Part shown: positions 13,791-24,500 of the stretch, one piece after another
Position numbering within the stretch: position 1 is the stretch's first letter
Layout of the letters: every line of letters starts with the position of its first letter
NCBI RefSeq assembly: GCF_007570865.1
Contig: NZ_VLPS01000008.1
Coordinates: 1 to 64,000 of the forward strand
DNA: 64,000 nt
DNA from: Atlantibacter subterraneus
GTDB lineage: Bacteria > Pseudomonadota > Gammaproteobacteria > Enterobacterales > Enterobacteriaceae
Direction: 5' to 3'
Notes under the pieces: generated by a model
The model's input: the letters and a program-made list of their open reading frames with translations, nothing else
Database searches by the model: none
What the model was told of the DNA's origin: nothing
Translations under genes and position numbers: made by a program

Positions 13791-14657
13791 ATGTCTGCCC
13801 AACATCCGATCATCGCCGTTACCGGCTCCAGCGGGGCCGGAACCACCACCACCAGCCTCGCCTTTCGCAAGATATTCGCCCAGCTCAACCTGCATGCCGC
13901 CGAAGTAGAAGGGGACAGTTTTCATCGCTATACCCGCCCGGAGATGGATATGGCGATCCGCAAAGCGCGCGACGTGGGTAAACACATCAGCTATTTCGGG
14001 CCGGAGGCTAACGACTTTGGCCTGCTGGAGCAGACCTTTCATCAGTACGGCCAAACCGGCACCGGGCAATCGCGTAAATATCTGCATACCTATGACGAAG
14101 CCGTGCCGTGGAATCAGGTGCCGGGTACCTTTACGCCCTGGCAACCGCTGCCCGAACCGACCGACGTGCTGTTTTACGAAGGGCTACACGGCGGCGTAGT
14201 CACCCCGCATCACGATGTGGCGCGCCATGTGGATTTGCTGGTAGGCGTGGTGCCAATCGTCAACCTGGAGTGGATCCAGAAGCTGATCCGCGACACCAGC
14301 GAACGCGGGCACTCCCGGGAAGCGGTGATGGATTCGGTGGTGCGCTCAATGGAGGACTACATTAACTTCATCACGCCGCAGTTCTCCCGCACCCACATTA
14401 ATTTCCAGCGCGTGCCTACCGTGGACACCTCAAACCCGTTTGCCGCCAAAGCCATCCCGTCGCTGGATGAGAGTCTGGTGGTGATTCACTTCAGGAATCT
14501 TGAAGGGATCGATTTCCCCTGGCTGCTGGCCATGTTGCAGGGTTCATTCATTTCCCACATCAATACATTAGTGGTGCCAGGCGGGAAGATGGGGCTGGCG
14601 ATGGAGCTGATTATGCTGCCGCTGGTGAAAAGAATCATGGAAGGGCGAAAAATTTAA
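13791..14657 (+). CDS. prkB: Phosphoribulokinase-like protein PrkB
   Basis: P-loop kinase of the phosphoribulokinase/uridine kinase superfamily, 288 residues. Motifs are GSSGAGTTTT (residues 12-21) and VEGDSFHRY. The physiological substrate in enterics, which have no Calvin cycle, is not known. The start ATG 13791 sits behind TAAGGAG; a longer in-frame start at 13743 has no family support. It is the last gene of the yheS operon. Confidence 0.93.
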   Translation: MSAQHPIIAVTGSSGAGTTTTSLAFRKIFAQLNLHAAEVEGDSFHRYTRPEMDMAIRKARDVGKHISYFGPEANDFGLLEQTFHQYGQTGTGQSRKYLHTYDEAVPWNQVPGTFTPWQPLPEPTDVLFYEGLHGGVVTPHHDVARHVDLLVGVVPIVNLEWIQKLIRDTSERGHSREAVMDSVVRSMEDYINFITPQFSRTHINFQRVPTVDTSNPFAAKAIPSLDESLVVIHFRNLEGIDFPWLLAMLQGSFISHINTLVVPGGKMGLAMELIMLPLVKRIMEGRKI

Positions 14658-14676
14658 GGCGGCAACGCCGCCTTAA
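14654..14676. terminator. Hairpin between prkB and yhfA
   Basis: TTAAGGCGGC, a 3-base loop, then GCCGCCTTAA. It includes the prkB stop codon and lies between the convergent genes, so it probably ends both transcripts, although the T-tracts are weak. Confidence 0.6.
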
Positions 14677-14686
14677 CAAAGAGTCT

Positions 14687-15091
14687 TTAGCCTTCAACGA
14701 CTTCGTAGGAATGGGTGACGCTGACCGCCTTCTCCAGCATCAACGCCACTGAACAATATTTCTCTGCGGAGAGATCCACCGCACGGGATACCGCCGCGTC
14801 TTTCAATGCCTTACCGGTCACGATGAAATGCAGATTGATATGGGTAAAGTAGCGCGGTGCCTCTTCACGGCGTTCCGAGGTCAACTTCACTTCGCAGTCG
14901 GTAATGTCATGACGTCCTTTCTGAAGGATCGACACCACGTCAATGGCGCTGCAACCGCCCGCCGCCATCAACACCATTTCCATCGGGCTGGGTGCTTTGT
15001 CGCCGGAGTTACCGTCCATTAAAACCTGGTGTCCGGAAGCGGACTCACCGAGAAAAGTTAACCCTTCAACCCACTTCACTCTTGCCTGCAT
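14687..15091 (-). CDS. yhfA: OsmC-like protein YhfA
   Basis: OsmC/Ohr superfamily protein of 134 residues. The conserved cysteines lie in AAGGCSAIDV and EKYCSVALML, the positions used for peroxide chemistry in the family. The actual substrate of YhfA is not established. It is divergent from crp, with about 300 bases between them. Confidence 0.93.
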   Translation of the reverse strand: MQARVKWVEGLTFLGESASGHQVLMDGNSGDKAPSPMEMVLMAAGGCSAIDVVSILQKGRHDITDCEVKLTSERREEAPRYFTHINLHFIVTGKALKDAAVSRAVDLSAEKYCSVALMLEKAVSVTHSYEVVEG

Positions 15092-15226
15092 TTTGGTTAC
15101 TCCAGTGTTTCAAAATTACTGACAGATTACGCGGCTGTAACAAAACGCGCAACGGATGAGAGCCACGTCAAGCTGAAACGAGACAATAGGAGACACTCAC
15201 GTAAAGCTATGCTAAAACAGTCGGAT

Positions 15227-15292
15227 GCTACAGCGATACATTGATGTAATGCATGTGTGCATACGACCACACCTATTACAGGCCACAGGACG
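15227..15292 (+). promoter_or_regulatory. crp upstream control region
   Basis: The 303-base yhfA-crp gap holds no gene. It contains ATACATTGATGTA followed by ATGCA-TGTG-TGCAT (15249-15262). This resembles the segment of E. coli crp that contains the autoregulatory CRP site and the divergent promoter. The match to the CRP consensus itself is weak, so the assignment rests on homology. Confidence 0.4.
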
Positions 15293-15394
15293 TTAAAGGC
15301 CCCTTCTCCGGCCAGGAGAAGAGACGATTGCAAAAACCCAGAGGGTTATTATTGTCGCTCTCTGGAGTCAGCTTAAAACAGAGGATAACCGCGC

Positions 15395-16027
15395 ATGGTG
15401 CTTGGCAAACCGCAAACAGACCCGACTCTCGAATGGTTCTTGTCTCATTGCCATATTCATAAGTACCCATCGAAGAGCACGCTGATTCACCAGGGTGAAA
15501 AGGCGGAAACGTTGTATTACATCGTTAAAGGCTCCGTGGCAGTGCTGATTAAAGATGAAGAGGGCAAGGAAATGATCCTCTCTTATCTGAATCAGGGCGA
15601 TTTCATCGGCGAACTGGGATTGTTCGAAGAAGGTCAGGAACGCAGTGCCTGGGTTCGCGCCAAAACGGCGTGTGAAGTGGCAGAAATCTCTTACAAAAAA
15701 TTCCGTCAGTTGATTCAGGTTAACCCTGACATCCTGATGCGTCTTTCTTCGCAGATGGCGCGCCGTCTGCAGGTAACGTCAGAGAAAGTGGGTAACCTCG
15801 CCTTCCTTGATGTGACTGGCCGTATCGCACAAACGCTGCTGAATCTGGCGAAACAGCCGGACGCCATGACCCACCCGGATGGTATGCAGATCAAGATCAC
15901 CCGTCAGGAGATTGGCCAGATCGTCGGCTGCTCCCGCGAAACCGTTGGCCGCATTCTGAAGATGCTCGAAGATCAGAACCTGATCTCCGCCCACGGTAAA
16001 ACCATTGTGGTTTACGGTACCCGCTAA
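15395..16027 (+). CDS. crp: Catabolite regulator CRP (cAMP receptor protein)
   Basis: Global regulator of 210 residues. The cyclic-nucleotide-binding beta-roll ([22 protein letters not shown], phosphate-binding cassette, residues 70-91) is followed by the C-helix dimer interface and a winged helix-turn-helix ([22 protein letters not shown]). As far as I can recall, the sequence is essentially identical to E. coli CRP. CRP-type sites for this protein occur elsewhere in the window (ppiA/tsgA gap, pckA). Confidence 0.99.
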   Translation: MVLGKPQTDPTLEWFLSHCHIHKYPSKSTLIHQGEKAETLYYIVKGSVAVLIKDEEGKEMILSYLNQGDFIGELGLFEEGQERSAWVRAKTACEVAEISYKKFRQLIQVNPDILMRLSSQMARRLQVTSEKVGNLAFLDVTGRIAQTLLNLAKQPDAMTHPDGMQIKITRQEIGQIVGCSRETVGRILKMLEDQNLISAHGKTIVVYGTR

Positions 16028-16034
16028 ACCCTAC

Positions 16035-16060
16035 GAGACGGCGTGGCGACACGCCGTTTC
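16035..16060 (+). terminator. crp terminator hairpin
   Basis: GAGACGGCGTG, a 4-base loop, then CACGCCGTTTC, just after the crp stop. The downstream tract is T-poor, so termination may be partial before yhfK. Confidence 0.55.
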
Positions 16061-16074
16061 ATCCGACCTCACCC

Positions 16075-19393
<3,319 letters not shown>

Positions 19394-19408
19394 TTATGCA
19401 AAATCTTG

Positions 19409-19447
19409 ATTGAAAATATAATCACAAAATATGCATAAAAAATCAGT
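19409..19447 (-). promoter_or_regulatory. Two tandem ARG boxes before argD
   Basis: Core sequences TGAAAATATAATCA (19411-19424) and TGCATAAAAAATCA (19432-19445) each match 10 of 14 bases of the ARG box core TGAATAATTATTCA. Their centres are 21 bases apart, that is, two 18-base boxes with a 3-base spacer. This is the arrangement that one ArgR hexamer binds. It implies arginine repression of argD. Confidence 0.75.
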
Positions 19448-19463
19448 TGATGGCAACAGAAAA

Positions 19464-20027
19464 TCAGCGCCGTAAAAAGTTGTTCAGCAGCGCGTGGCCC
19501 TGTTCACTGAGAATACTTTCCGGATGAAACTGCACCCCTTCCAGATCCCACTCGCGATGGCGGATGCCCATAATTTCGTCCCCGGCACTCCAGGCCGTGA
19601 CGTCGAACTCATCCGGCAGCGTGGCGGGATCAATCAACAGGGAGTGGTAGCGCGTTACGGTGAGCGGGTTATTCAGCCCATGAAACACGCCGCTACCGTT
19701 ATGGGAGATTGCCGAGGTCTTACCGTGCATGACCTGGCGGGCGCGAACAATCCGCGCGCCGAACGCCTGGCCAATGGCCTGATGGCCAAGACAGACGCCC
19801 AGGATCGGCAGCTTGCCCGCGTAATCCCGTATCACATCCAGCGAGATACCTGCCTCGTTGGGCGTGCAGGGACCGGGGGATATCACGATTTTTTGCGGCG
19901 CGAGCGTGGCGATGTCAGCCACGCTGATTTCATCATTGCGCTTAACCACTACTTCCGCGCCGAGTTCGCAGAAATACTGGTACAGGTTCCAGGTGAACGA
20001 ATCGTAGTTATCAATCAGCAGTAGCAT
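19464..20027 (-). CDS. pabA: Aminodeoxychorismate synthase glutaminase subunit PabA
   Basis: Class-I glutamine amidotransferase that supplies ammonia to PabB for p-aminobenzoate and folate synthesis, 187 residues. The catalytic triad is visible: Cys79 in GVCLGHQ, with His168 and Glu170 in QFHPES. It lies between fic and argD, as in E. coli. Confidence 0.97.
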   Translation of the reverse strand: MLLLIDNYDSFTWNLYQYFCELGAEVVVKRNDEISVADIATLAPQKIVISPGPCTPNEAGISLDVIRDYAGKLPILGVCLGHQAIGQAFGARIVRARQVMHGKTSAISHNGSGVFHGLNNPLTVTRYHSLLIDPATLPDEFDVTAWSAGDEIMGIRHREWDLEGVQFHPESILSEQGHALLNNFLRR

Positions 20028-20057
20028 GGCGGCTCCGAAAATATGAACCGCGCTATT

Positions 20058-20660
20058 CTACTCACTTTCCCTGGCTTCACTCACCACTTTGCTGAAGATG
20101 GCAATCAACGGCTCCAGATCGCCCATCGCCCCGGCCTGGTTCGCTTCGCGCCAGAACTGCGGGTCGATATCGCGCCAGTCGAGGCTGTATCCAGCATGGA
20201 TCGCCAGTTGCTCAAAGAAAATGCGCTGGCTCAGCCCTGAACCGAGACGGAACGGATGCAGCACGTTGATTTCGCAATAGTAATGCGCCAGCCGCTGGAT
20301 AAATTCCTGCGCGGGCAGCCCCGCCAGATACCCTTCATCTTCCAGATCCTGGAACAGGTCGTTGCCCTCTTTTTCGATATAACCGAAATGGCAAAACCGG
20401 GTATCGCCCTGGTAAATATCCACTTCACGCAGCTCGCCTGCCCAGTCGAACACGTCCTGGAACAGGTGACGGTGGATCGCGCACAGATGAGGCAACCCGC
20501 GCGGGATCGGCCCCAGTGGCAGCGTGGCGGCGCGCAACGCGATCAGCTCCAGCATCGCGGCGTCCAGGCGCTGCGCCTGGCGGATATTAAGACGGTTTTT
20601 CAGCACGTCCAGACCGGCATACAGATACGGGTCACGCCCGTCACCGAATTTATCGCTCAT
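20058..20660 (-). CDS. fic: Fic-domain protein with altered active-site motif
   Basis: Fic-family (AMP-transferase-type) protein of 200 residues, toxin-like partner of YhfG. The core motif is H135[11 protein letters not shown]146. The family consensus is HxFx(D/E)GNGRxxR. Ser141 and Leu143 replace Asn and Arg, as I recall also for E. coli Fic. Position 139, normally the Mg-binding Asp or Glu, is Leu (codon CTC, read directly). Gly55, the site of the E. coli fic-1 mutation, is present. The flap and the rest of the fold look intact. It may therefore be weak or inactive in nucleotide transfer. It overlaps yhfG by 11 bases and lies upstream of pabA. Confidence 0.93.
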   Translation of the reverse strand: MSDKFGDGRDPYLYAGLDVLKNRLNIRQAQRLDAAMLELIALRAATLPLGPIPRGLPHLCAIHRHLFQDVFDWAGELREVDIYQGDTRFCHFGYIEKEGNDLFQDLEDEGYLAGLPAQEFIQRLAHYYCEINVLHPFRLGSGLSQRIFFEQLAIHAGYSLDWRDIDPQFWREANQAGAMGDLEPLIAIFSKVVSEARESE

Positions 20661-20820
20661 AGTGCCCCCTGAGTTCCTGAAGGCGTTGCTCGGCTTCGTC
20701 TGTGGTTAACTCGATTACCGGGATATCCCGTCCCTCCAGGCGCAGGCTGGCCTGAAAGTTGCCGTTTCGCTTTTGTTCCCAGAGACGGGATTTTTGTTTA
20801 TCGGTGAGTTTTTTAGACAT
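20650..20820 (-). CDS. yhfG: YhfG, Fic-inhibiting antitoxin
   Basis: Short gene of 56 codons, starting [18 protein letters not shown] and ending RGHYER. It matches the E. coli YhfG family, known as the class-I antitoxin of Fic. The inhibitory helix motif (S/T)xxxE(G/N) is present as S25-LRL-E29-G30. Its stop lies inside the fic start region with an 11-base overlap, so translation is coupled. The motif is intact although the partner Fic motif is altered. Confidence 0.88.
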   Translation of the reverse strand: MSKKLTDKQKSRLWEQKRNGNFQASLRLEGRDIPVIELTTDEAEQRLQELRGHYER

Positions 20821-20925
20821 AGCGCCTCCCTGATCGTGACCGTATTTGCCACAAGTATAAGCAGCAAATCACAGACACGCCGGGAAGCGGCAAGCGCGGG
20901 TTAAGCGAACCCGCGCGAAAGGCAG

Positions 20926-21498
20926 TTACGGCAGGACTTTAGCAGACTGGATAACTATCGGTTTTGACGGGACATTTTGGTAAGGGCCCACGTCATGGGT
21001 CTGGGCCTGGGCGATTTTATCGGCCACGTCCATCCCTTTCACAACTTTACCAAACACCGCATACCCGAAATCGCGCTGGCCGTGGTCAAGGAACGCGTTG
21101 TCCGCCACGTTGATAAAGAACTGGCTGGTGGCGCTGTCTTTATCTGCGGTCCGCGCCATAGAGATGGTGCCACGGGTGTTGCGCAGGCCGTTATCGGCTT
21201 CGTTTTTGATCGGCGCGTTGGCTTGCTTTTGCTGCATATCGGAAGTGAAGCCGCCGCCCTGGATCATAAAGCCCGGGATCACGCGATGGAAAATGGTGTT
21301 GTTGTAGTAACCGCTATTCACGTAATCAACGAAGTTTTTCGCAGAAACTGGCGCTTTCTGGCTATTTAACTCCAGTTCGATATTGCCGGCAGAGGTCGTC
21401 AACAGTACGCGAGGGTCGCCTTTAGCAGCCAGCGCCGCAGGTGAGAGAGCGGAAAGAGCGAACACAGCTGCAACAGCCGCCAGAGTTGATTTGAGCAT
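20926..21498 (-). CDS. ppiA: Periplasmic cyclophilin PpiA
   Basis: Peptidyl-prolyl cis-trans isomerase A (rotamase A), 190 residues. A signal peptide ([20 protein letters not shown], cleaved near ALAA-KGDP) precedes a cyclophilin domain. Catalytic-type segments are [18 protein letters not shown] and [10 protein letters not shown]. It is divergent from tsgA, and the shared 277-base gap contains a perfect CRP site. Confidence 0.97.
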   Translation of the reverse strand: MLKSTLAAVAAVFALSALSPAALAAKGDPRVLLTTSAGNIELELNSQKAPVSAKNFVDYVNSGYYNNTIFHRVIPGFMIQGGGFTSDMQQKQANAPIKNEADNGLRNTRGTISMARTADKDSATSQFFINVADNAFLDHGQRDFGYAVFGKVVKGMDVADKIAQAQTHDVGPYQNVPSKPIVIQSAKVLP

Positions 21499-21638
21499 GA
21501 AGCATTCCTTACGAAAACAGGGTTAAAAGCGAGTGGCTTGATTCTAAAGACCGTAACCGCATCGTGCCAGAGATTTACCTGGTTTTACGATGCCTGGCTA
21601 ACATCCGGGATTTTTCTCTTAAAAGTATCGGTTATCCG

Positions 21639-21654
21639 TGTGATTTAACTCACA
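21639..21654. promoter_or_regulatory. CRP site between ppiA and tsgA
   Basis: TGTGA-TTTAAC-TCACA is a perfect match to the CRP core. It lies 141 bases upstream of the ppiA start and 122 bases upstream of the tsgA start. ppiA is known to be CRP-controlled in E. coli, so it probably serves ppiA and perhaps tsgA too. Confidence 0.8.
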
Positions 21655-21775
21655 CCAGCTTGTGGTTTTTGCAGCAAATTAATACTCAAACATTTATATG
21701 CGTCACAAAAAAACATAAACTGCCCGCGCTTATGGCATCCCCGGGATGCCTTACTTACCTCTTCACAGGATCTTC

Positions 21776-22948
21776 ATGACTAACAGCAATCGCATCAAGC
21801 TCACATGGATCAGTTACTTTTCTTACGCCCTGACCGGCGCGTTAGTAATTGTCACCGGGATGGTGATGGGCAATATCGCCGACTACTTCGGCCTGCCGGT
21901 TTCCAGTATGAGTAACACCTTCACTTTCCTGAACGCCGGGATTTTAATTTCCATCTTCCTGAATGCCTGGCTGATGGAAATCGTTCCGCTGAAAACCCAG
22001 CTGCGCTTCGGCTTTGTGATGATGGTGCTGGCAGTCGCGGGGCTGATGTTTAGCCACAGTCTGGCACTGTTTTCCGCCTGTATGTTCGTACTGGGCGTAG
22101 TCAGCGGTATCACCATGTCTATCGGCACCTTCCTGGTCACCCAGATGTACGAAGGGCGTCAGCGCGGCTCGCGCCTGCTGTTTACCGACTCCTTTTTCAG
22201 CATGGCAGGCATGATATTCCCGATGCTGGCGGCCTGGCTGCTGGCGCGCACCATCGAATGGTACTGGGTTTACGCCTGCATCGGCCTGGTCTACGTGGCG
22301 ATTTTTATTCTGACCTTTGGCTGCGAGTTCCCGGCGCTGGGCAAGCACGCCAAACAGAATGACACCCCTGTCGAAAAAGAAAAATGGGGTATTGGCGTGC
22401 TGTTCCTGTCGGTGGCGGCGCTGTGCTACATCCTCGGCCAGCTGGGCTTTATCTCCTGGGTGCCGGAATACGCGAAAAGCCTCGGCATGAGCCTGAACGA
22501 CGCCGGTAAACTGGTGAGCGATTTCTGGATGTCGTACATGTTCGGCATGTGGGCGTTCAGCTTTATCCTGCGCTTCTTCGATCTGCAACGCATTCTGACC
22601 GTGCTGGCGGGCCTCGCTACGGTGCTGATGTACTGCTTTATTTCCGGCGAACCGCAGCATATGGCGTGGTTTATTCTGACGCTGGGCTTCTTCTCCAGCG
22701 CCATTTACACCTCGATCATCACCCTCGGTTCTCTGCAAACCAGGGTGCCATCGCCGAAGCTGGTTAACTTTATTCTGACCTGCGGCACCGTCGGAACCAT
22801 GTTGACCTTTGTGGTCACCGGCCCGATTGTCGCCCACAGCGGCCCGCAGGCGGCGCTCAATACCGCTAATGGTTTGTACGCCGTGGTGTTCGTGATGTGC
22901 TTTGTATTGGGCTTCGTGACGCGTCATCGCCGCCACACAGCACAGTAA
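21776..22948 (+). CDS. tsgA: TsgA, major facilitator superfamily transporter
   Basis: Inner-membrane MFS protein of 390 residues with about 12 membrane spans, starting [20 protein letters not shown] and ending [10 protein letters not shown]. Its substrate is not established. In Salmonella the gene was linked to selenite/tellurite responses. The ATG at 21776 follows a CAGGAT site; the in-frame start 10 codons earlier lacks support. It is convergent with codA. Confidence 0.93.
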   Translation: MTNSNRIKLTWISYFSYALTGALVIVTGMVMGNIADYFGLPVSSMSNTFTFLNAGILISIFLNAWLMEIVPLKTQLRFGFVMMVLAVAGLMFSHSLALFSACMFVLGVVSGITMSIGTFLVTQMYEGRQRGSRLLFTDSFFSMAGMIFPMLAAWLLARTIEWYWVYACIGLVYVAIFILTFGCEFPALGKHAKQNDTPVEKEKWGIGVLFLSVAALCYILGQLGFISWVPEYAKSLGMSLNDAGKLVSDFWMSYMFGMWAFSFILRFFDLQRILTVLAGLATVLMYCFISGEPQHMAWFILTLGFFSSAIYTSIITLGSLQTRVPSPKLVNFILTCGTVGTMLTFVVTGPIVAHSGPQAALNTANGLYAVVFVMCFVLGFVTRHRRHTAQ

Positions 22949-22954
22949 TGTTCA

Positions 22955-22984
22955 ACGCGCCCTTTAGTCTGCTGAAGGGCGCGT
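22955..22984. terminator. Bidirectional tsgA/codA hairpin
   Basis: ACGCGCCCTT and AAGGGCGCGT pair around a 10-base loop in the 15-base gap between the convergent genes, and the hairpin covers the last codons of codA. T-tracts are short, so its strength is uncertain. Confidence 0.6.
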
Positions 22985-24262
22985 AAAGTAAATCTCCTCT
23001 CCGCCGTTATCCATCTGCACCCAGGTTTGCGCCAGCTGCGTGGTGGCGATCGCTTTGCCGTGACGCACCGACCAGCGCACCGGCACCTGGCGTCGTACCG
23101 CCTCAAAACCGTTCTCCGCCGGGAGAATAATCAGATTGGCCGGGTTGCCCTCTTCAATGCCGTACTGCGCAATGCCCAGGGTTCTGGCGCTGTTGTGAGT
23201 AATGAGATCCAGGCTCTGGTTAATTTGTTCATAGCCCATCATCTGGCAAACGTGCAGGCCCATATGCAGCACCTGCAACATGTTGCCGGTACCCAGCGGA
23301 TACCACGGATCAAACACATCGTCATGGCCGAAGCAGACATTGATATCCGCCGCCAATAGCTCCTTCACCCGGGTAATACCGCGCCGCTTCGGATAATCGT
23401 CAAACCGCCCCTGTAAATGAATATTCACCAGCGGATTGGCGACAAAATTAATCCCGGAGAGCTTCAGCAGGCGGAACAGCCGCGAGGTGTATGCGCCGTT
23501 GTAGCTGTGCATCGCGGTGGTATGGCTGGCGGTCACGCGTTCGCCAATGTTGTCCCGCAGCGCCAGCGCCGCCACGGTTTCCAGAAAGCGCGACTGCTCG
23601 TCGTCAATTTCATCGCAGTGAATATCCAGCGGCCGGTCATATTTTTTTGCCAGGGCGAAAGCAATATTCAGCGACTCAACGCCGTATTCACGCGTGAACT
23701 CGAAATGCGGGATCGCCCCCACCACGTCCGCGCCGAGCCTCAGCGCCTCTTCCAGTAAGGCTTCGCCGTTGGGATACGAGAGAATGCCCTCCTGCGGAAA
23801 GGCTACCAGTTGTAAATCAATCCACGGCGCGACCTCTTTTTTCACTTCCAGCAGCGCTTTCAGCGCCGTGAGCGTCGGGTCGGAGACATCCACATGCGTG
23901 CGCACATACTGGATCCCCTGCGCCATTTGCCACTTCAGGGTTTGCCAGGCGCGCGCTTTGACATCCTCAGGGCTCAGCGTCGCCTTACGCTCGGCCCAGC
24001 GCTCAATGCCTTCGAACAGGGTTCCGGAGAGATTCCAGCTGGGCTCGCCTGCGGTCTGCGTGGTGTCCAGATGGATATGCGGCTCGATAAACGGCGGAAC
24101 GGCCAATCCGCCGCGCGCATTCAGCACATCAAGGCTGCTGTGAACGCCATTTTCCATCGGCGCGATGGTCCCGAACCGACCTTTATCGATAGCGATTTGC
24201 CATAATCCTTCCCGCCCCGGTAAACGCACATTCTGGATTAACCACAAAGACGTTGAAGACAT
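22964..24262 (-). CDS. codA: Cytosine deaminase
   Basis: Metal-dependent amidohydrolase that converts cytosine to uracil in pyrimidine salvage, 432 residues. It is close to E. coli CodA throughout. Metal ligands are in [30 protein letters not shown] and [15 protein letters not shown]. The start ATG 24260-24262 has GGAGGGAG before it. No cytosine permease gene (codB) is adjacent; in K-12 codBA is an operon at another locus. It is convergent with tsgA and divergent from nirB. Confidence 0.95.
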   Translation of the reverse strand: MSSTSLWLIQNVRLPGREGLWQIAIDKGRFGTIAPMENGVHSSLDVLNARGGLAVPPFIEPHIHLDTTQTAGEPSWNLSGTLFEGIERWAERKATLSPEDVKARAWQTLKWQMAQGIQYVRTHVDVSDPTLTALKALLEVKKEVAPWIDLQLVAFPQEGILSYPNGEALLEEALRLGADVVGAIPHFEFTREYGVESLNIAFALAKKYDRPLDIHCDEIDDEQSRFLETVAALALRDNIGERVTASHTTAMHSYNGAYTSRLFRLLKLSGINFVANPLVNIHLQGRFDDYPKRRGITRVKELLAADINVCFGHDDVFDPWYPLGTGNMLQVLHMGLHVCQMMGYEQINQSLDLITHNSARTLGIAQYGIEEGNPANLIILPAENGFEAVRRQVPVRWSVRHGKAIATTQLAQTWVQMDNGGEEIYFTRPSAD

Positions 24263-24272
24263 ACTCCCTCCG

Positions 24273-24291
24273 CTGTAAGCGCTTTTTACAG
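24273..24291 (-). promoter_or_regulatory. Inverted repeat before codA
   Basis: CTGTAAGCGCTTTTTACAG, with arms CTGTAA/TTACAG and a central AAGCGCTT, lies 10 bases before the codA start. It could be a LacI/PurR-type operator in the leader, but the match to the PurR consensus is poor. Tentative. Confidence 0.3.
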
Positions 24292-24399
24292 AGTGATACC
24301 ACATTCCGTCTGGCCTGACCCGAATTTGTTTAAAAAGCGCGCAAAATCGAAACCTGAATCAATTCCGCCACTTAGAAAATCCTACAAAAATCAAGGCTA

Positions 24400-24415
24400 T
24401 ACCCATTAAGGGGTA
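24400..24415 (+). promoter_or_regulatory. NarL/NarP 7-2-7 site of nirB
   Basis: TACCCAT-TA-AGGGGTA is a two-heptamer inverted repeat centred 28 bases upstream of the FNR site centre. The E. coli nirB promoter has the same geometry (-69.5 and -41.5). It implies nitrate/nitrite activation. Confidence 0.8.
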
Positions 24416-24428
24416 TATGGGGCGGAAA

Positions 24429-24442
24429 TTGATCTGAATCAA
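24429..24442 (+). promoter_or_regulatory. FNR site of nirB
   Basis: TTGAT-CTGA-ATCAA is a perfect FNR palindrome. If it is centred at -41.5, transcription starts near 24477, with a -10 TAAGGT at 24464-24469. It implies anaerobic induction of nirBDC-cysG. Confidence 0.85.
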
Positions 24443-24500
24443 GAAGGGGGTTTGCTGAATCGTTAAGGTAGGCAGTAGTAGAATAGAAATTGAGGCAAAA

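Noticed and set aside
21944-22936. 330-codon minus-strand frame opposite tsgA, rich in His, Gln and Arg
   Set aside because: The composition is what antisense of a membrane protein gives. No homologous family is recognisable.
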